Positions 6,657 through 10,672 of a stretch of 10,672 nt of DNA are shown one piece after another. Source of the DNA: Candidatus Aminicenantota bacterium (GTDB taxonomy: Bacteria > Acidobacteriota > Aminicenantia > Aminicenantales > Aminicenantaceae); NCBI GenBank assembly GCA_030617525.1, contig JAUWVG010000038.1:1-10672 (forward strand), read 5' to 3'. Made by a program: the position numbers and the translations under genes. The notes under the pieces were generated by a model. The model worked only from the letters and a program-made list of their open reading frames with translations, made no database searches and was not told the origin of the DNA. Every line of letters starts with the position of its first letter. Positions within the stretch are counted from its first letter, which is position 1.

Positions 6657-9600
6657 TTAGTATTCTATCAGAACAGAGTCTTCACCTAAAAGAGCTTCGA
6701 CGCCCTTGCTAAACTCCTCGGACGGTTTGACACTCTGCGCTTCGATGGACTGCATAACCATCCGGTAGGAATGTGAAGTCTGCAGATCAAACAAAATAGG
6801 ACAAGCTCCATAGTGTTTGTCCAGGAGGGTTTTGAGTTCTTCGAAAATCGTGTCCTCCAATCCCGGAAGGAAAATCTTCAAGATAACTCTTTTTGCTTGT
6901 TTTTCGAAAGCCTCGGCCAGCAGCGTTATATGCGAGAGATGAACCCTCCGTCCTTCTCCCTCGCCCAAAAACGTACCTTTCACCAATACCATAATATCTT
7001 CCCTGAGATGCTCATAGAACTTCTGGAAAAAGTCCGGAAAGACAACCACTTCTATTCGTCCTGTCAGATCCTCGAGTATAAACGTGGCCATGCGCTCATC
7101 TTTTTTTGTCTTAAGCGGTTTGATGGAGGCAATGATACCAGCCAGCCGGATCTCGCCCTTGAAATCATTGTTCTCATCCACCTCTCCAATAAAATGAGAG
7201 GTCAGGCGTTTCAAATTTTTTCCAAACTGCTCCAATGGGTGCCCTGTGATGTAAAAACCCAGGGCATCTTTTTCATACGAAAGCAACAAAGCTTCGTCCC
7301 ACTCTCTCATTGCCATGATCTCAGCAGGAACCTCCGGGGGATCGACCTGACCCTGGCCGAAGAGAGAGGACTGCTTCGAGTTCTTCATTTTTTGCAGAGC
7401 ATGGGCATAGTCGATCATCTTGTCCACAAGATGGAAGAGCTGTGACCTCTTCCATCCCAGGGAATCCAGGGACCCTGACTTGATCAGGCTTTCGATCACC
7501 TTCCGGTTGACCGCCTTTGAATCCACCTCCTCAAATATATCAAAAGGAGAAGAAAATTTTCCCTTCTTCTTTCTGGATTCAAGAATCGCCTGGACGGCCC
7601 CTTCCCCCACGTTTTTTACCGCGGAAAGCCCGAACCGGATGTTGCCCCCGGATTCGGTGAAGTTAAAATCACTGGCGTTGATGTCGGGCGGAAAGACTTC
7701 GATCCCCATTTCTTTGCACTCATTGATATACTTGACCAACTGAGAAGTGACGCCTCTCTCCGCTTCGGATGTCAAGAGGGCCGCTAAAAAAAACACAGGA
7801 TAATGGGTTTTCAAGTAGGCCGTCCTGAAGGCCAGATAGGCATAGGCCGCACTGTGAGATTTATTGAATCCATAGCCGGCAAAGTAATTGATCTGTTCAA
7901 ATATTTTGCTGGCTTTGGCATGATTCAAGCCCTTCTCTTTTGCTCCCTGAACAAACCGCTGTTTTTGGGCCTTCATAACCGCTGTTTTTTTCTTCCCCAT
8001 CGCCTTTCGCAGAATATCGGCCTCGGCCATTGAAAATCCGGCGAGGGCCGTGGCGATCTGCATCACCTGTTCCTGATAGACAATCACGCCTTTTGTCTCT
8101 TTTAGAATATGTTCCATCTCAGGCGCTTCATAGCTGATACGGTCTGGATGGTGTTTACACTTTACAAATTCATCGGTCATCCCACTTTTTAAAGGACCCG
8201 GGCGGTAGAGCGCATTCATGGCGATCAGATCCCGGAAATTTTCCGGCTTGTATCTCCTTATAAGATCCTTCATGCCCGGACTTTCAAACTGGAAGACCCC
8301 ATCCGTATTGCCGGCCTGGAAAAGGGCAAAAGTTTTTTCGTCATCCAGAGGAATTTCATCGAGGTCAAGTGTTTCGCCGGTGTTCTTTTTAATAAGCTCA
8401 ACCGTATCTTTGATAACAGTCAGGTTGCGCAGGCCCAGCAAATCCATCTTGAGGAGACCAATGGCTTCGATGTCTCCCATGGGAAACTGCGTGGTTATTT
8501 CACCTTTAGTTGACTGGTAGATGGGCATAAACTCCACAATCGGAAATGGCGTGATGACAATCCCGGCAGCGTGAATAGAGGGATGGCGGACCTGTCCCGC
8601 CAGCTTCTGCGCATTGAGCAAAAGATTGGCAATTTTTGTGTTCTGATCTCTCAGCTCTCTCAGGGGTTTGATTGTTTTCAGTGCATTCTCGATCGTCGCA
8701 TCGGGGCCCACCGAAGGAATCATCTTGGCAATCTTGTCCACTTCCGGCAAAGGGACCTCCAGTGCCCTGCCCACATCCCGGACGGCTCCACGCGCCGCCA
8801 TGGTGCCAAAGGTGATGATCTGACAAACGTTCTCCTGGCCGTACTTTTTTGTCACATAGGAAAGGATTTCATCCCGCCGTCGTCCACAAAAATCGATATC
8901 GATGTCAGGCAAACTTATCCGTTCGGGATTGAGGAACCGCTCAAAGATGAGCCCGTACTCAATGGGATCGATATCCGTTATTCCCAGGCTGTAAGCAAGG
9001 AGGCTTCCCGCCGCAGATCCTCTCCCCGGACCGACGGGAATATCCTGTATTTTGGCTTCCCGGATGAGGTCCCAAACGATCATAAAATAGCCCTCAAATC
9101 CCATCTCTTTAACCAGCAGAATTTCCCTATTCAAACGCTTCTCATACTCCTCCCGATCGGGACGTTCCGCTTTATCCCGGGTCTCAACAAGCGTCTGCAT
9201 TCTCTTTTCAAATCCCTCTCTGGCCACTCGTTCAAAATACCCACTCAATTCCATCCCTTCTGGCGCGGTAAACTGGGGAAGGAAATACCCGGTACCCGTG
9301 CTCGATGGGAATTCAAAATTGCATTGGGAGGCAATCTTGGTGGAGTTGTTCACAGCATCGGGAACGTCCGCAAACAGCTCCATCATTTCCTCTCCGGATT
9401 TGAAGTAAAACTCGTGCGAGCCGAAGCGGATCCGTTCCTGATCTGCCACTTTCCTGTTTGTCTGAACACACAGGAGAATATCATGGCTTTCCCAGTCCTC
9501 TTTACGGCGGTAATGAACATCATTTGTCGCGATCAGGGGAATGTTGAGCTTCCGGGCCAGCCGGATGAGAAGAGGTTTGATCCTTTTCTGGGGTTCTAAA

Positions 9601-10148
9601 CCATGGTCTTGAATTTCAATATAAAAGTCCCCTTCAGGAAACATTGAGGCATACTCACGAGCGGCTTCCTCGGCCTTGTCCTCTAATCCCAAACCCATGT
9701 AATAACTGATTTCTCCTTGGAGACACCCGGATAAGGCAATAAAGCCTTCGCTGTGCCGGACAAGGAGTTCTTTATCAATTCTAGGCCTGTAGTAGAATCC
9801 CTCCAGATAGCTGTGTGTGATGAGCTTGCAGAGGTTCTTGTACCCTTCCTTGTTCTTAACAAGGAGTACGACATGGTGGTGCCTCGGGCCCCGGTCCTCA
9901 GGGTTTTTGTCGAATCGGCTCTTTGGTGCAACATAGAACTCACATCCAAGGATGGGTTTGATTTTCCGCGCCTTCGCTTCGCGGAAAAAACTGACGGCAC
10001 CAAATATATTCCCGTGGTCGGTCAGGGCCACAGACGACATGTTGTTTTCGCATGCGGCATCCACTATCGCCTGTGTCTTCCAGGCCCCATCCAGGATGCT
10101 GAATTCGGAATGGTTGTGGAGATGGATAAAAGGAGTGCCCATGGTCAT
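6657..10148 (-). CDS. dnaE: DNA polymerase III subunit alpha (DnaE)
   Basis: This is the replicative polymerase subunit, adding dNTPs at the replication fork as part of the holoenzyme. The 1163 residues match E. coli DnaE (1160). Domains in order: PHP (about 1-280, starting FIHLHNHSEFSILDG), palm/thumb/fingers (about 285-810), tandem helix-hairpin-helix (about 840-900), a beta-clamp motif QSSLF (926-930), an OB fold (about 998-1080, RLAGIIASIK) and a C-terminal tail domain. Catalytic aspartates are in LPDIDIDFC (Asp415, Asp417) and LKMDLLGL (Asp569), with GPGRGSAAGSLLAY before them. The PHP metal ligands also appear intact. Possible starts are a GTG at 10154, an ATG at 10148 and an ATG at 10142. 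I chose 10148 because it makes the typical ATGA overlap with the guaA stop; 10142 is also plausible, with GTGGGA as ribosome site. The stop is 1 nt before the receiver gene. Confidence 0.98.
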   Translation of the reverse strand: MTMGTPFIHLHNHSEFSILDGAWKTQAIVDAACENNMSSVALTDHGNIFGAVSFFREAKARKIKPILGCEFYVAPKSRFDKNPEDRGPRHHHVVLLVKNKEGYKNLCKLITHSYLEGFYYRPRIDKELLVRHSEGFIALSGCLQGEISYYMGLGLEDKAEEAAREYASMFPEGDFYIEIQDHGLEPQKRIKPLLIRLARKLNIPLIATNDVHYRRKEDWESHDILLCVQTNRKVADQERIRFGSHEFYFKSGEEMMELFADVPDAVNNSTKIASQCNFEFPSSTGTGYFLPQFTAPEGMELSGYFERVAREGFEKRMQTLVETRDKAERPDREEYEKRLNREILLVKEMGFEGYFMIVWDLIREAKIQDIPVGPGRGSAAGSLLAYSLGITDIDPIEYGLIFERFLNPERISLPDIDIDFCGRRRDEILSYVTKKYGQENVCQIITFGTMAARGAVRDVGRALEVPLPEVDKIAKMIPSVGPDATIENALKTIKPLRELRDQNTKIANLLLNAQKLAGQVRHPSIHAAGIVITPFPIVEFMPIYQSTKGEITTQFPMGDIEAIGLLKMDLLGLRNLTVIKDTVELIKKNTGETLDLDEIPLDDEKTFALFQAGNTDGVFQFESPGMKDLIRRYKPENFRDLIAMNALYRPGPLKSGMTDEFVKCKHHPDRISYEAPEMEHILKETKGVIVYQEQVMQIATALAGFSMAEADILRKAMGKKKTAVMKAQKQRFVQGAKEKGLNHAKASKIFEQINYFAGYGFNKSHSAAYAYLAFRTAYLKTHYPVFFLAALLTSEAERGVTSQLVKYINECKEMGIEVFPPDINASDFNFTESGGNIRFGLSAVKNVGEGAVQAILESRKKKGKFSSPFDIFEEVDSKAVNRKVIESLIKSGSLDSLGWKRSQLFHLVDKMIDYAHALQKMKNSKQSSLFGQGQVDPPEVPAEIMAMREWDEALLLSYEKDALGFYITGHPLEQFGKNLKRLTSHFIGEVDENNDFKGEIRLAGIIASIKPLKTKKDERMATFILEDLTGRIEVVVFPDFFQKFYEHLREDIMVLVKGTFLGEGEGRRVHLSHITLLAEAFEKQAKRVILKIFLPGLEDTIFEELKTLLDKHYGACPILFDLQTSHSYRMVMQSIEAQSVKPSEEFSKGVEALLGEDSVLIEY
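9962..9988. repeat. Perfect 9-bp inverted repeat inside dnaE
   Basis: TTTTCCGCG at 9962-9970 and CGCGGAAAA at 9980-9988 are exact reverse complements separated by a 9-nt loop. In the dnaE mRNA they would form a hairpin over codons about 55-63 (FFREAKARK). On neither strand is the stem followed by a run of T, so it is not an intrinsic terminator. It may come from codon use in this charged stretch. Confidence 0.5.
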
Positions 10149-10672
10149 TCCCACTCAATGGTTGCGGGAGGTTTGGATGTGATGTCATACACCACCCGGT
10201 TCACTCCTTCGACCTCATTGACAATCCGGTTGGAGATCTTGGTCAAGAGGGATGGATCTGCCGGATACCAGTTGGCCGTCATCCCGTCCACACTCTGAAC
10301 AAGCCGGATGACAACAACCCTCTGGTACGTCCTCCGGTCACCCATGACCCCCACAGATCGCACAGGGAGCAAAACGGTAAACGCCTGCCACAGCTGTTTG
10401 TACACCCCTGACCGTGAGATTTCATCGAGAAGCACGCTGTCTGCCTCCCGTAGAATTCTCAGCCTCTCGCGTGTGACCTCTCCCACAATTCTGACGGCCA
10501 GCCCGGGTCCGGGAAAAGGGTGCTGCTGGATAAATTCCTTGTCCACACCCAGTTCTTCTCCAAGCGCCCGCACCTCATCTTTGAAGAGTTCCCGAAGGGG
10601 CTCAACCAGCTCAAATTTCAAGCCCTTTGGAAGGCCCCCGACATTATGGTGGGATTTGATGCTGGACGACGG
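10145..10672 (-). CDS. guaA: GMP synthase (glutamine-hydrolysing), C-terminal part (5' end outside window)
   Basis: GuaA converts XMP, ATP and glutamine to GMP, the last step of guanine nucleotide synthesis. The window holds the last 175 residues; complete enzymes have about 510-525. The frame is open to the window edge and starts with IKSHHNVGGLPKG. The ATG at 10621 is therefore internal. Visible motifs belong to the end of the ATP-pyrophosphatase domain and the C-terminal dimerisation domain: LVEPLRELFKDEVR, QHPFPGPGLAVRIVGEV, AFTVLLPVRSVGVMGD, SNRIVNEV and the almost invariant C-terminus KPPATIEWE. The glutaminase domain and the ATP-binding loop lie outside the window. The TGA stop overlaps the dnaE ATG as ATGA, which indicates coupled translation and makes guaA the most upstream visible gene of the minus-strand run. 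Confidence 0.97.
   Translation of the reverse strand, partial: PSSSIKSHHNVGGLPKGLKFELVEPLRELFKDEVRALGEELGVDKEFIQQHPFPGPGLAVRIVGEVTRERLRILREADSVLLDEISRSGVYKQLWQAFTVLLPVRSVGVMGDRRTYQRVVVIRLVQSVDGMTANWYPADPSLLTKISNRIVNEVEGVNRVVYDITSKPPATIEWE

Noticed and set aside
6813..7445. 210-codon open frame on the plus strand
   Set aside because: Antisense to the C-terminal part of dnaE, low-complexity aromatic composition, no family features.
8571..9599. 342-codon open frame on the plus strand
   Set aside because: It is fully antisense to the catalytic core and PHP part of dnaE, whose motifs are unmistakable. Its translation has no recognisable motif, so it is a by-product of dnaE codon usage.
9753..10298. 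181-codon plus-strand frame over the guaA/dnaE junction
   Set aside because: Antisense to two clear genes on the minus strand, with no supporting motif.

Overview
The window is dense bacterial chromosome with roughly balanced base composition. One complete or near-complete run of eight genes lies on the minus strand, facing one truncated gene on the plus strand. No tRNA, rRNA, CRISPR array, insertion sequence or phage gene was seen. The host cannot be named with certainty. A monofunctional biotin ligase next to a type III pantothenate kinase, a PHP-type DnaE and a receiver protein with the 'GAF(E)…EPFDS' style would fit Acidobacteriota, Aminicenantes or Desulfobacterota-like lineages. That placement is a low-confidence impression from remembered family style, not a computed result.

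Layout in minus-strand transcription order (right to left): the 3' end of guaA (GMP synthase, cut by the right edge); dnaE (replicative DNA polymerase III alpha, overlapping guaA by an ATGA junction); a short receiver-like protein that has lost its phospho-acceptor aspartate (1 nt after dnaE); birA without its DNA-binding domain; coaX (1 nt after birA); a conserved-looking uncharacterised helical protein with a DnaD-like pattern; rnr (RNase R); and a 360-residue protein matching only the C-terminal half of the selenocysteine elongation factor SelB, with no GTPase domain. All junctions are between a 4-nt overlap and 29 nt, so the run looks like one operon or a set of coupled transcription units. 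The only internal promoter-like element I could find is an extended -10 sequence over the rnr stop codon, just before the SelB-like gene.

On the plus strand at the left edge is the C-terminal two thirds of an ornithine cyclodeaminase / mu-crystallin family dehydrogenase. It converges on the SelB-like gene across a 62-nt gap (664-725) in which I see no convincing terminator.

The run joins purine synthesis, DNA replication, cofactor supply (biotin attachment and the first step of CoA synthesis) and RNA decay. The least explained parts are the three small or truncated proteins between these housekeeping genes: the degenerate receiver, the DnaD-like protein and the GTPase-less SelB-like protein. 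No wholly new system is visible, but these three are the places to look.
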